Shown here: in pieces, positions 33,768 to 43,648 of the stretch
Numbering within the stretch: the first letter of the stretch is position 1
Layout of the letters: the number at the start of each line of letters is the position of its first letter
From: Candidatus Zhuqueibacterota bacterium
GTDB lineage: Bacteria; Zhuqueibacterota; Zhuqueibacteria; Thermofontimicrobiales; Sulfurfontimicrobiaceae
Assembly: GCA_016927835.1 (NCBI GenBank)
Contig: JAFGMA010000281.1
Span: 1-48,325 of the forward strand
Direction: 5' to 3'
DNA: 48,325 nt
Notes under the pieces: generated by a model
Told to the model about the DNA's origin: nothing
The model's input: the letters and a program-made list of their open reading frames with translations, nothing else
Databases searched by the model: none
Translations under genes and position numbers: made by a program

Positions 33768-35807
33768 TTATCGCAGCAACAGCAATTTTCTCGTGCTGCT
33801 GAAGCTTTCAGTCGTCAATCGATAAAAATAGACGCCGCTCGCTAAATGCGTTGCATCAAAATGCAATTCTTGCTTTCCCACAGGTTGCCAGCCATCAACC
33901 AGTCTGGCGACTTCCCTGCCCAGAATATCAAAAACGATCAACGACGTATGACCGGGCGCAGTTAGTTCGAATCGGATTTTTGTGATGGCATTGAACGGAT
34001 TGGGATAATTCTGCGCCAATGAAAATTGCGCCGGTTCCAATGAGAATGGCTCATTGCAATCGATGCCCGCAATAAGCTGCTCTGCCAGGGCAACCGCCCC
34101 GTTGTAATCAACAATATAATGCCACCAATTATTCAACACCCCGTCGGTGATGCCGGTATAGCGTGGCAGGTGCCGGAACCACCAGCGCATGTAGCCGCGC
34201 TGCGAGCAAGCCCATTCCTCGCAATTAATGGTCCGGGTCTGATCCAGCAGCTATCGTTTCCAGTTATCCGCATACGTCGTTACGTACGTTCGGTTGCTGT
34301 AATCATAATCGGACATTCCGTTGGGTGGGAAATGAATGTTGCCGATATGCGCTTTGCCCGCTATTTCCCTCTCGATCCTGGTGAATATTTCCCATGCGTT
34401 CGGGTACTGCGAATGCAGATCCCAGCGACCGTAAACATGCCAGATCGCGCTTTCAGCCCGGTGACCAAAGCTGTGCAGCGCTTCTGCCACACCGCGTTCA
34501 TAATTCCAGCCCATCACCGAAAGCAGGTTTTCCAGCCCCGGATGAGCCAGCGGCGGTGAATTCCACCAGAAGGCGCCCGGTCCCACCAGTTGAGATTCAT
34601 ACATCCCGGCGAACGGATACGCATACACCCACACTTCATCAATTTCGCCGTTGTTGCGTTTTGAAACGAAATCGTAGTAATCAATCATGGCATTGTAATC
34701 GAAGCGCACCCGTCCCTCGATCTCTGCCAATCGTTTCATTTCATTCAACCGAGCTGGCGTGCTGTAAAAGTATGCCAGCGTATCGATTGTCATCAGCTCA
34801 CCGTCGAAGCGCGAAAAGATCCCCTCATCGTCATGCGTCTCTACAATTTGAAATTTCACCACGCCATCGGTGCTGTAGGCGAAATCTTCCAGAATCTGGC
34901 TAACTAATTCATGCGGATCGTCCCAACCACGAACTTCGTTGATGCGACGCATACGCACGGAATCGATCACCGGATTTTGCAGCACGAGTGCAACTTTTAT
35001 GGTCAGGGTGGGAGCATTTTGGGCTTCGAAGTCATTTACAACATCGACTGAAGCTGAACCTGATAATTTTGATGTCGATGCATGGATGGTTGTTTTTCCC
35101 AGCGAATAGGCGGTGATCTTTCCAAATTCATCGACGGTTGCGATCGTCCGATCATCCGACGACCAGTTGACATACTCGGTAGAAGTATAGGGAAACGCGT
35201 TGCCGTCGAAATCGACCATTTTCACCGCCAGCGACAATGATGTTTCGGGGACAAGCAGCACGGGGTCGGGCAGTATTTGTAAATGAGAAATGGCTGTCGA
35301 GGTATACAGCACCCATTCACCGAGGAATATGCCGTTCGCCTGGGGATTGCGCGCTGTCAGTCGGACGATGGTTGCCGGTGTCAATTCGAAATGGGTTGAA
35401 TCCCACTGAAAAAACAAAAACGGATCATTATTAACAAGCTTTCGATAAGTTCCGGTGCGTTGAGTCAAAGCATCGTATGAGTCTGCTGTCTCGAGCGACC
35501 AGTTGCCGGCGTTCCAGAAGAATACCTTGCTATCGCTGAGGCTCAACGATTCATTGAATTCAAGGGTGAGGACCAATGAATCGCTGGTGCTGACGCCGGC
35601 TTCTGTGAGATGGGTTCCGTCAAAAACCTGCTCCACTGTGCCTTTTGTGAAAATGGGAGTTACCATCGCTGTAAAAGTCGAATCCTGCAAGCCGGCAGCG
35701 ACATCAATCGGATTATGCAGCGTAACCTGCGCCTGACTATCCGCACCCGGTATAAAAGAAATCAAAATCGAGAAAAAAAGCAGCCTGGCGCTATATTTGA
35801 TTTGCAT
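33768..35807 (-). pseudogene. Secreted family protein with BIG2-like and sorting domains, split by an in-frame TAG
   Basis: Two open frames, 35807 to 34251 (518 residues) and on to 33768, are in the same frame and separated only by a TAG (34253-34251). Read through, the product has 679 codons. Signal peptide about 1-26; beta-rich region (27-180); BIG2-like domain (about 190-265, SSDDRTIATVDEFGKITA); a conserved domain (about 270-580) shared with the next gene; and the sorting domain with QNYPNPFNAIT (about 586-679). Shared motifs include RGVAEALHSFGHRAES, IHFPPNGMSDYDYSNR before the stop, and NCEEWAC and NNWWHYIVD after it. A real nonsense mutation, readthrough or sequencing error would all fit. 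AAGGAG precedes the ATG. Confidence 0.85.
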
Positions 35808-35824
35808 CGAGTTACTCCTTGAAT

Positions 35825-36883
35825 TTATTTATTAATTAATTTCAAACCCTGCTTCATCGCAGCATCGAAATCGCCGATAAAAATCCACCAATTCGTTAAT
35901 GGTTTTCCCTGGTATGACAACTGATTCTCCTTTCCGGGTATGCTTTGCATCCAGAGCGTAAACCAGTCGAGGCTGTTACAATTCCAACGCTCGCAATTCA
36001 TGCGCTTCTTTTGCCCGGAGCCGTCGGGTTTCCAGTCTTCCAAATCGGTTTCCACGTACCTGGGATTTGCCCAGTCGTAATCGCGTTCGCCGTTGGGTGG
36101 ATAATGCGCCCAGCCGCAGCCCGGACGAATGATTTTATGCGTCCGGTCGCTGCCGACAAATTTGCCCCAGAAAAGCAGCTTGTCCCATTTATTTTTTGGC
36201 GTATTGTCACGATCATCGATAAAATTGAGAACAGCTTCGATTTGATGAATATGATCCTCAATTGCCTCGGATTGTCCTCGCTGGTAGTTATAGTGATAAA
36301 CTGTATATGTATGCGCGAAAACGGGCAGGTCATCCGGATCCCGATTGCTGTTGCTCACATCGCCAAAAGGTCCTGCCATGTTGGATTCCCAAAGGTGCAC
36401 CACACCGCCGTGATAGCCCCAGATCCAGATTTCTTTCACGCCCCGCTCTTCCACCCAGTACCGGGCATCGATTTTTTTCATGATGGCGTTATAATCTGTA
36501 TACGGAACTTTGCGAAATGCCTTTTTCACGGTCGGCAATGGTTCGAGAAATTCAAAGATTTTTACAATTGAATATTTTAAAGACGGTTCTGCTTCCGGGT
36601 TTTTATAAAAACGATACTTCGATCCGTTTTCAAGCGTTTTGACAATTTCTTTCGACAGGCTGTCGGTTTTGGCGCGTGTGAAAGCCAGGCTTTTGCCCCA
36701 ATCACCTGTAACGTCAATGTTGATATTGGACTCCTTCAGCGGAAAGAAATTGGCAACAACCACGGGGACATGATAAGTCGTTTCATCTTCACCAGCGTTC
36801 GCTGCACCTGGCACACATAAGATTAAGCTCATACCCAGCAGCAATGCGGTTGCGTGGAATGAAAGTTTTTTGAATTTTCGCAT
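35825..36883 (-). CDS. Secreted protein of unnamed conserved family (paralogue of the split gene)
   Basis: With the start at ATG 36883, preceded by AAGGGAG at 36891-36897, the protein has 352 residues and a signal peptide (about 1-28, GAANA). A frame from 36904 is longer, but its extra residues encode the ribosome site. The remainder aligns with the conserved domain of the split neighbour: EIWIWGYHGG, RGQSEAIEDHIHQIEA, HYPPNGERDYDWANPRYVE, DWKP, MNCERWNC and NWWIFIGD. It lacks a sorting domain and the BIG2-like domain. The H-x2-H/E pattern in RGxxEAx5HxxE may mark an active site, but I cannot name an enzyme. It starts 55 bases after the CotH gene and ends 17 bases before the split gene. Confidence 0.82.
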   Translation of the reverse strand: MRKFKKLSFHATALLLGMSLILCVPGAANAGEDETTYHVPVVVANFFPLKESNINIDVTGDWGKSLAFTRAKTDSLSKEIVKTLENGSKYRFYKNPEAEPSLKYSIVKIFEFLEPLPTVKKAFRKVPYTDYNAIMKKIDARYWVEERGVKEIWIWGYHGGVVHLWESNMAGPFGDVSNSNRDPDDLPVFAHTYTVYHYNYQRGQSEAIEDHIHQIEAVLNFIDDRDNTPKNKWDKLLFWGKFVGSDRTHKIIRPGCGWAHYPPNGERDYDWANPRYVETDLEDWKPDGSGQKKRMNCERWNCNSLDWFTLWMQSIPGKENQLSYQGKPLTNWWIFIGDFDAAMKQGLKLINK

Positions 36884-36938
36884 GGTTCGACTCCCTTTGT
36901 TCAAAAATTTCTATTCTCTTGATATTTATATTTACATG

Positions 36939-39900
36939 CTACCTGAGCAGTACCATTTTGCCGGCACGGTGAAATTCACCCGCATCAACTCGATAGAAAA
37001 ACACTCCAGAACTCGCCGGTAATCCATTTTTATCATCACCATCCCACTGAATCGAATGTTGCCCTGCGGACAAGCGGCAGCGTAATAATGTGGCAATCTC
37101 CTCACCCAGAATAGAATAAATTTTCAAGGTAACCTGTTCTGATTGTGGTAGATCGAGCCGGATTCGGGTTTGAGCATTAAACGGATTCGGAAAATTTTGA
37201 TAGAGCCGGAAAGCGGACGGCTGATTCACCGTGCCGGGATCCGATTCAACGTTGGCGAGAACGCTGTTTCGCACGCCGGGCGTACCGCCGATTTGTTTTG
37301 AAGCTGCCCAATTTTGCGGCTGTGAATTATCCGAAGACGGGTCAATCAACTCCAACGTGGGTCCGCTGCCTTTCGGTGTTTCCGCCCAGGGTGCCTGCGC
37401 GCCAAACGTGAGTGAATCGATCAACTCACCTTTCGCATCGAATAATCGGATGAGTTCGCCGTCGCTGCTCAGCCCGAAATCCATGTCCCCGAAGCAAGGG
37501 GGGAAGTCGGGGTGCATTTGCCGGAAAGCCACCGTATCGCGGCACAAAACGACAAATTGTCCGGTGTCAATAATCGTCCCCGCTGGAAAGGTGTATGCAT
37601 GGCTATCTTCGGAATCTTTGAATTGCCATCCCGATATGTCCACCGGATTCGATCCCGCGTTATAAAATTCCACCCAATCTTCAGTATCAAAATTCGATGC
37701 GGACTTGTAATTGATTTCATTGATCATCATCAAGTCGTTGGTGATGGCTGATTTCTCAAATACAGCCACAACGTGCTGATCCGGCGTGAAATTGAATTCG
37801 ATGGATGCGGTATCCGGGGCTGAGACACCTTCCCAACCAGCAAAGCGATACCCGGGATGGGCGATTGCGCTGAGCCGGATCGGGATATCCGTGAAATAGA
37901 CGCCCTGCCAGGGAAATGCGTCCGGTACCAGGCTGTTGACTTTTATTTCCCCGGCATCTAGCGGCGAAATGGCGATGGAGAGCGTTCCCTGTCCGCCATC
38001 GGCTAAGCCAAATTCTTCAATGAGTTGACGGCGCATGTGCTCCGGGCGTTGCAGGGCATACGCGCGGGGAACTTCAATATGCCCGTACCATTCCTCCATT
38101 GAATCGATGGATTTACCGAGCCACCAGGGACCGACAAAGCTGTACTTCCATCTGTCAATGTGCCGAGGCAGCTCTTTTTCGATGCCATTTTTAAATTGCT
38201 CAATAATGCGCAGAACCCGATCCGGATCAAATGTGATATTGATGTGGTCGGCAAAAAAATTGACAAACTTATTCCTGAAAGTCTTGTTCGTCATTAATTT
38301 GAAAAATAAAAGCGTGGTGCCGTTATCCTGGTTGCGCATCTCGTTGAATACATTGGCATCGGGTCCCAGGTGACCGCCATGGAAGCAATAATCCAGATCG
38401 AATAGCAACCACTTCCATTTCCCTTCAGCAGTGCGGGGACGCCAGCATTTGACGTTGTTCCAGGGCCAATCCGAATTGGCATAATAGATGACGGTCAGTG
38501 TATAGAGAATAAAATTATCGATATCCATTTGCGTTGAAACATATTCATACGCCGAGGTTTCACTCATGTCATGGGTGCTGACATAACCGAGAAGGTTTTG
38601 ATAGTGCTGCTCATCGCCGTGAATGATCATGGTGTCGCGCTCGATAAAATCAATATTATCCGGATCAACGCCGCGATTTGCTGCCAGGTAATGTTCGTTC
38701 ATCTTCTCGCGGATATTGTGAAGTCCGAAAAACGCGCCATTCAGGAAAACCAGCGCCGGTTGATAGGCTTGAATATCCAGGTCGGTGTTTTTTACCAGAT
38801 AATGCAGCATGGCATCGCGGAAAAACGTTCTGCCCCAATCCTGCCCCGAATTGCGCAGGACGATTGACTTGTATTCAGAAATTGCTTTATCAGGAAAGAT
38901 TGGGTATCGCATCCGGTCGACGCCATAGCGGTCGCGAGCGAATATTGCCAGTGATTTTTGGGGGTAAAGCCGGCTCCACGAACCGAAAATCTTCACGCCG
39001 GCATCCATGCCGAAACAGCGTCTGCCGTCTGGCTCGAAATATTCGATATGAAGCGGTCGTTCCCAATCCTCCCAGAAATTTGATCCCCAATACGGATAGT
39101 TCACGGTGTCGGCATTGTCCCCAAACACATAGATTCCTGTTTCATGATCCCAAAAATTCGCCGGATCGGTTGACAGGGAAACGACTGGCAACGAGACGCT
39201 TTCGTTGATAAAATATGTATTTGTAATGGTTTCGCCGGGCATCATCTCGGCGCCAAAAATACGCGCGCGCACCACGGTCGTGCTATCAATAAGGAGCGGT
39301 GAGTTGTATGCACTCGAGGTATCGCGCGGAACAGATCCGTCCAGGGTATAGCGAATGAATGCGCCGGGTAGGGGAGATGTGAGTTCGATTGTCAGCGATG
39401 CATTGTAAAAGCCGCCTTGAAGCGAAGTTTCAGGCGCCGGTGCAATTGTCCGAAAGCCTTGAGTCGTATTACTAAGACCCGGTGTGGGCTCAGGAAAAAT
39501 AAACCAATCCGCGCTGCCATCCGGTTTTCGTCCTCGGGAATGATCGGCGGGAATGCCACCGGTGAAGACGCTGTCGAGCACCACTCCGTTGTTATCAGCT
39601 AAGACCACCAGCTCTCCCGCGGCATCGATTTTAAAATTTGTACGTAGCCGGGATGCTGCCGGAAAAGTGAGATGTGGTGAAGCTCCCCGCGCATTGGGCG
39701 GCGGTGAGACCATACCCAGGGTGAAAAACGGGATCAGCGTCATGTCCGAGGAGTAGAGCTGAACGTTATGACATTGCAGCGCCAGCACATTTCTCCCGCT
39801 GCGCAGAATTGAATCGATATTTTCAATTACGAATTTCTCTGGTGCTCCACCTTCATACATTTTCGCTTCATGCGCTTCTTCAGCTAGCTGATCATAAGCT

Positions 39901-40544
39901 GGCGGTATATTTAAAAATCCCAGGTTTGAACGCGCGATCTCGATATCATTCAAGTATGCGACGAATCCGTCATCGTAATCAATGTGCAAAATTGCCTCGG
40001 TAATGTCGTCCGGAATCTCGATCTGAAATTCTTTTCGCACGAAGATCGAATTGGGGGGCGCCTGAAACGGATCCGCGGGGCTAATATCGGTTGAATCGTC
40101 GTTATCACCATAGCCAAATCCACTGGGACCGCTTTGCCATTGTGAATCCTCGAATTCAACGGTGCGCCAATTTGCCGGCGGTTCAACTGCTGGGATGAGA
40201 TATTTCCACTGATCGCCCCAATCGGCAACGGTTTCCCAGTGGGTGGGAATTGCGCGAACATCCTTGCCCGAGGCGAACACGAGCAGGAATGATCCTGGTT
40301 CAAGCCGGATATCCGGGAATTGCCATTTCAGCGGTGATTCCCGATCATCGGAAAGCCCAAAATTTTTGAGAATTATCCGTTGCTGACCAGCGTTGAAAAG
40401 TTCAATCCAATCCGGATATTCGCCGTCCGAATCTTCGAGTGTCGTTACATTCGCAGACATCACCTCGTTTATTCGAAGGTGTTGAGCCGTCGCAAATGAG
40501 ACGCAGAGCATGAGCAGAATGAATCCGTAACATCTTCGTTGCAT
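36939..40544 (-). CDS. Secreted CotH-kinase family protein with two lamin-tail domains and sorting domain
   Basis: A 1201-residue protein with signal peptide 1-20 (SFATA). Domains: lamin-tail 1 (21-95, RINEVMSAN and WIELFNAG); galactose-binding-like region (about 95-290); chitobiase C-terminal-like sandwich (366-450, IRYTLDGSVP); CotH kinase (about 451-790); an InlB-type repeat (853-935, GYRFAGWEG); lamin-tail 2 (935-1075, MINEINY and WVEFYNAG); sorting domain with QNFPNPFNAQT (1112-1201). In the CotH part KSLAIFARDRYG, NIREKMNEHYL and WLLFDLDYCF are visible; the D-L-D matches the family's metal-binding step. CotH proteins phosphorylate proteins (shown for spore coat CotH), so an extracellular kinase is possible. 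It starts 10 bases after the upstream protease-like gene, suggesting co-translation. Confidence 0.92.
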   Translation of the reverse strand: MQRRCYGFILLMLCVSFATAQHLRINEVMSANVTTLEDSDGEYPDWIELFNAGQQRIILKNFGLSDDRESPLKWQFPDIRLEPGSFLLVFASGKDVRAIPTHWETVADWGDQWKYLIPAVEPPANWRTVEFEDSQWQSGPSGFGYGDNDDSTDISPADPFQAPPNSIFVRKEFQIEIPDDITEAILHIDYDDGFVAYLNDIEIARSNLGFLNIPPAYDQLAEEAHEAKMYEGGAPEKFVIENIDSILRSGRNVLALQCHNVQLYSSDMTLIPFFTLGMVSPPPNARGASPHLTFPAASRLRTNFKIDAAGELVVLADNNGVVLDSVFTGGIPADHSRGRKPDGSADWFIFPEPTPGLSNTTQGFRTIAPAPETSLQGGFYNASLTIELTSPLPGAFIRYTLDGSVPRDTSSAYNSPLLIDSTTVVRARIFGAEMMPGETITNTYFINESVSLPVVSLSTDPANFWDHETGIYVFGDNADTVNYPYWGSNFWEDWERPLHIEYFEPDGRRCFGMDAGVKIFGSWSRLYPQKSLAIFARDRYGVDRMRYPIFPDKAISEYKSIVLRNSGQDWGRTFFRDAMLHYLVKNTDLDIQAYQPALVFLNGAFFGLHNIREKMNEHYLAANRGVDPDNIDFIERDTMIIHGDEQHYQNLLGYVSTHDMSETSAYEYVSTQMDIDNFILYTLTVIYYANSDWPWNNVKCWRPRTAEGKWKWLLFDLDYCFHGGHLGPDANVFNEMRNQDNGTTLLFFKLMTNKTFRNKFVNFFADHINITFDPDRVLRIIEQFKNGIEKELPRHIDRWKYSFVGPWWLGKSIDSMEEWYGHIEVPRAYALQRPEHMRRQLIEEFGLADGGQGTLSIAISPLDAGEIKVNSLVPDAFPWQGVYFTDIPIRLSAIAHPGYRFAGWEGVSAPDTASIEFNFTPDQHVVAVFEKSAITNDLMMINEINYKSASNFDTEDWVEFYNAGSNPVDISGWQFKDSEDSHAYTFPAGTIIDTGQFVVLCRDTVAFRQMHPDFPPCFGDMDFGLSSDGELIRLFDAKGELIDSLTFGAQAPWAETPKGSGPTLELIDPSSDNSQPQNWAASKQIGGTPGVRNSVLANVESDPGTVNQPSAFRLYQNFPNPFNAQTRIRLDLPQSEQVTLKIYSILGEEIATLLRCRLSAGQHSIQWDGDDKNGLPASSGVFFYRVDAGEFHRAGKMVLLR

Positions 40545-40554
40545 AGCGGTTACC

Positions 40555-43362
40555 CTATTTTATTACCAACATTTTTTTAACTAACCTAACTCCATCACCA
40601 GTTGCCAATTTGCAAAAGTATATTCCGCCGGGCACGATTAGTCCGCAATCATTCCGTCCGTCCCAGGTTATGCTGTGAATGCCGGTTTGTACAGGTTCAT
40701 CCAGCAGCGTACGGACTAATTGCCCCAACACATTGTAAATTCCGATTCGGATAATGCCTGGAGTCGGGACTTTGTACCAGATGATGGTTTCGAGATTAAA
40801 TGGATTCGGATAATTTTGCATCAGCTCAAACTGCTCGATTTGCACGGATGCCGGAGCCTCTGAAGCGATCTTCGATTGACCGGCGAGTGTGAAGGCAGCA
40901 AAATCATACAGATCGAACGCCGTCGCCCAGAGGCTGGTTTTATTTTCCAATTTCGTATAAATGACATTCAGCCCAAATTGATCTCCGGGCAGCAGCGTCA
41001 ATCCGGCGTATTCATTTTTAGGGATGGCAATTTCAATTTGAATCGTGGGTAATTCGTAATTCACCTTCATGCGGGTCGTTTGCGGATCGATAACCCGGCG
41101 ATGATACTTCTGGGTGTATTGCGCATCATCATCCCACATTCCGCCGGCGCCCCCTTTTGAGAGGCTCCACGATTTGACAGCTTCGCTGCCATCCCAGGAA
41201 TGGAAAATTGTGAAATAGCCACTCGCCGGATTGGGTTTGATCACTGTGTTGCCAGCCGAATGCCACCAGCCATCCGCATCAAAATCAAAGTAGAATTCAG
41301 GCACCGCAGGTTGATTGAGACGGGCGGCAAGATACAGGAAATCATCATCGTAAGCCAGGTACAAATTAGGCGCGAAAGCCAATGGTGAAAAGCTGACCGT
41401 GTCCGCAACCGGCTGCCATTCGGATTCGATAAATCCATCGATAACCGGCGTGGACCGCTCAACATGTGTATTTGCCGGGTAAGTCGGGTACTCATCTGCG
41501 CCATCGGGCAATCCGTCGCTATCGCTATCTGCTTGAATTGGAGAACTTCCGCCGTAGATTCCGTTGATCGCTTCTTGCCGGTCACCAAGACCGTCGCTAT
41601 CCGTGTCGGTCATATCGGGCGAACTTCCGAGCCGACGCTCATCAAATGCCACCAGCGAATCATCATCTGGCACGCCATCGTGGTCATTATCGGCTGTCTC
41701 ATAGATGTCCCCCCAGTTGGGCAGCAAATCCAGATAAGCCGTGAATGCGCGGAACATTTTTGCCTGAAAATCGAAATGTTCGCCGCAAGCCACGGGAAAT
41801 TCCCAGGGCAGGTCGCCATGGTACATCTCGGGATGCCGGTTTGCGTTGTAAAGCGCATCAATGGCGTGTTGAGCTTCGTGCACGAACAGCCACGTCAGGT
41901 TGTAATCCACACCAGACTCTTTTCCCGGAAATTTCACCCCTGTTCCGGGGGGCCAAAAGCTCTGTGAAAATCCGGTTTCCCGGCTCGGTCCGGGGAGATT
42001 TAAATTGATCACCCCATAAGACCAGTACCCATGAACTGCGGGTGTGATTCTGAAAATTATATCATATTGAGTATTCATCACACCAAGCTCTGTCAGATCA
42101 TTTACAGTTTGCCCGACATTGGTGTTGCCCGGATCGCCGAAATCAGTGTGTTTTTTGATCTCAAAATACGAAAATTGGATATTGAGCTTCAGCCCGGAAT
42201 TCCGCCAGTAAAACGCTTTGCCTGCATCGAGCATGGTTTTGATTTTGGGCAACTCGGCATCCGAAATGCCGCCGAGATTGGTGTTCTGATAAATAACGAC
42301 CGCTGTTTTTAAATTGGCGTAGGCGTGCAGATTGGTTTCCGATGTAGTCCGAACCGTGATTTCCTCAGATTCACCAACCTCGGTTTGGTGATCGATGCGG
42401 GCTTTCACCAGGTAATGATAAATGGTATTCGGCGTGAGGCGCGAATCGATAATCCAGGTTTCCGGTCCGGCATAGCCGATAATTTCACTTATTGGAGAAT
42501 TTTCCGTACGCCGGTAGACAGTATACCCTTTGGTGGTTCCGATTGGTGAGTCGAATGCGCGCCACTTGAGAAATGCGGTTGTTGTTCGGGGAGTGCAATT
42601 CAGATCGAGTATCCGATCGTTCTCATGAACTTCCCGCGAATGCGAACTCATCACGCCGGTTTGGGATTTCGCATAAAGGATGTACGCAAAGCTTGCGTCT
42701 GAATCAGTTGAATCGATGAAGCTTGAATCAGCAATATTCTCTGCGATTCGCCGGTACAACATCCGCGCCCTGCCATTGGCGAGTGTGTCCTGCAGGCTTC
42801 GGCGGTAAATGGAACAGGTTTGACCGTCACCAACTGTCCAACGAATGACCCGATAATTGCTTTCGTCGGTGGTAACGTCGATATTGGCAGGAACCGATGG
42901 CAACGCCAACGGGCTCAACCGCAGTGTTTGCGGAAAGCGCAGCCAGGGGATGTCGGTCAGGATTTCCGAGAGCTCGCCCTGTTCGCCGGTATCTTTGCAA
43001 GTGAAACGAACCGAGACCGTATCACCGATTGCTATCGCCGGATCGCTGAAGTTGCCCAACTCAACGCCAAATGTCCCTTTGCCATCGATATTGGATTCTG
43101 TCGCAGTTTCCCATCGCGGCGCATTTTCGATGAGTATCCTCTCCTGGTTGTGATTCAGAAAAACAGTGAATGTTGCCGCCGGTGTTGTAAAACTGCACGC
43201 CTGTCCGTTTGAATGATTGACAAAATTTCGCCAATAGATGTAATCGCTCTGTTGGGCGAAGACGGACGAAGTCAAAATCATACTGAATAAGAGAAATAGC
43301 GTTTTAGAGCCTATCCGAAAAGCCTCCTTATCATTCCCTACGTTCGTTGATCGGGAATCCAT
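40555..43362 (-). CDS. Secreted zinc-protease-like protein with TSP3 repeats, CBM9-like and sorting domains
   Basis: About 935 residues from the ATG at 43362, which lies inside a palindromic repeat; an ATA at 43314 with AAGGAGG eight bases upstream would give a perfect 21-residue signal peptide (GSKTLFLLFSMILTSSVFAQ). After the signal comes a module shared with the neighbouring proteases (IENAPR, NIDGKGTFGVELGNF, IPWLRFPQTL), then fibronectin III-like domains and a catalytic region with VHEAQH (HExxH about residue 495). The Glu of WEFPVACGEH, about 22 residues on, could be a third ligand. Thrombospondin type 3 calcium repeats (DNDHDGVPDDD, DTDSDGLGD; about 557-627), a family-9 carbohydrate-binding-like domain (about 635-830) and a QNYPNPFNLET sorting domain follow. 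Confidence 0.85.
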   Translation of the reverse strand: MDSRSTNVGNDKEAFRIGSKTLFLLFSMILTSSVFAQQSDYIYWRNFVNHSNGQACSFTTPAATFTVFLNHNQERILIENAPRWETATESNIDGKGTFGVELGNFSDPAIAIGDTVSVRFTCKDTGEQGELSEILTDIPWLRFPQTLRLSPLALPSVPANIDVTTDESNYRVIRWTVGDGQTCSIYRRSLQDTLANGRARMLYRRIAENIADSSFIDSTDSDASFAYILYAKSQTGVMSSHSREVHENDRILDLNCTPRTTTAFLKWRAFDSPIGTTKGYTVYRRTENSPISEIIGYAGPETWIIDSRLTPNTIYHYLVKARIDHQTEVGESEEITVRTTSETNLHAYANLKTAVVIYQNTNLGGISDAELPKIKTMLDAGKAFYWRNSGLKLNIQFSYFEIKKHTDFGDPGNTNVGQTVNDLTELGVMNTQYDIIFRITPAVHGYWSYGVINLNLPGPSRETGFSQSFWPPGTGVKFPGKESGVDYNLTWLFVHEAQHAIDALYNANRHPEMYHGDLPWEFPVACGEHFDFQAKMFRAFTAYLDLLPNWGDIYETADNDHDGVPDDDSLVAFDERRLGSSPDMTDTDSDGLGDRQEAINGIYGGSSPIQADSDSDGLPDGADEYPTYPANTHVERSTPVIDGFIESEWQPVADTVSFSPLAFAPNLYLAYDDDFLYLAARLNQPAVPEFYFDFDADGWWHSAGNTVIKPNPASGYFTIFHSWDGSEAVKSWSLSKGGAGGMWDDDAQYTQKYHRRVIDPQTTRMKVNYELPTIQIEIAIPKNEYAGLTLLPGDQFGLNVIYTKLENKTSLWATAFDLYDFAAFTLAGQSKIASEAPASVQIEQFELMQNYPNPFNLETIIWYKVPTPGIIRIGIYNVLGQLVRTLLDEPVQTGIHSITWDGRNDCGLIVPGGIYFCKLATGDGVRLVKKMLVIK
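43323..43329 (-). promoter_or_regulatory. Shine-Dalgarno AAGGAGG pointing to an ATA codon
   Basis: On the reverse strand AAGGAGG lies directly inside the edge of the palindromic repeat at 43331-43410, eight bases before ATA (43314-43312). Starting there gives an ideal short signal peptide, whereas the nearest in-frame ATG downstream (43281) would remove most of it and the nearest upstream (43362) is within the repeat. Use of AUA as a start is rare, so this is a proposal only. Confidence 0.4.
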
Positions 43363-43410
43363 TTTTAAGAGGGTAGGTGGATTCCCGCTTAAAACATGCG
43401 GGAATGACAG
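43331..43410. repeat. Miniature palindromic repeat, TGTCATTCCCGC type, second copy
   Basis: On the plus strand it starts TCATTCCC (43331-43338) and ends GGGAATGACA (43401-43410). The ends are perfect 8-bp inverted repeats, with inner pairs GGGAATCC/GGATTCCC. It is the reverse-oriented relative of 8888-8982. It sits over the 5' end of the HEAQH-protein gene and supplies its only upstream ATG. Confidence 0.85.
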
Positions 43411-43648
43411 TTTTTGCCCAATCCCTTTAATTATCTGAAATAGGTTTTCGGATATGCTCTTCGTAAAAGAAATCTTTTGCATGACCAAAATTCCTGGGGA
43501 ATTAGTTTCTTGTTGCAGTCCGGATCATCTGGTTCAGGATTCTCAGTTACCAGTCTTTCATTTTTCAAACGTCAAAACCCTGAACCGGGAACTGTTGAAC
43601 CTTGAACCCGAGCAGCTACGATTTTTCGATTTATTGGCACTCTGAGAC
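43411..43648. other. Gap between two protease-like genes, no gene recognised
   Basis: Together with the repeat it forms about 286 bases between the stop at 43649 and the start region at 43362. It contains GGTTTTCGGATATGCTC near 43443-43459, similar to the TTTTCGGAxxGGCTC strings at 9033 and 43308, and a CCTGAACCGGGAACTG/GAACCTTGAACC stretch typical of dispersed intergenic repeats. No terminator with a T-run is seen. Confidence 0.4.

Noticed and set aside
36884..36904. Upstream ATG for the stand-alone conserved-family gene
   Set aside because: Its first codons contain the Shine-Dalgarno sequence (AAGGGAG) of the ATG at 36883, which also gives a better signal peptide.
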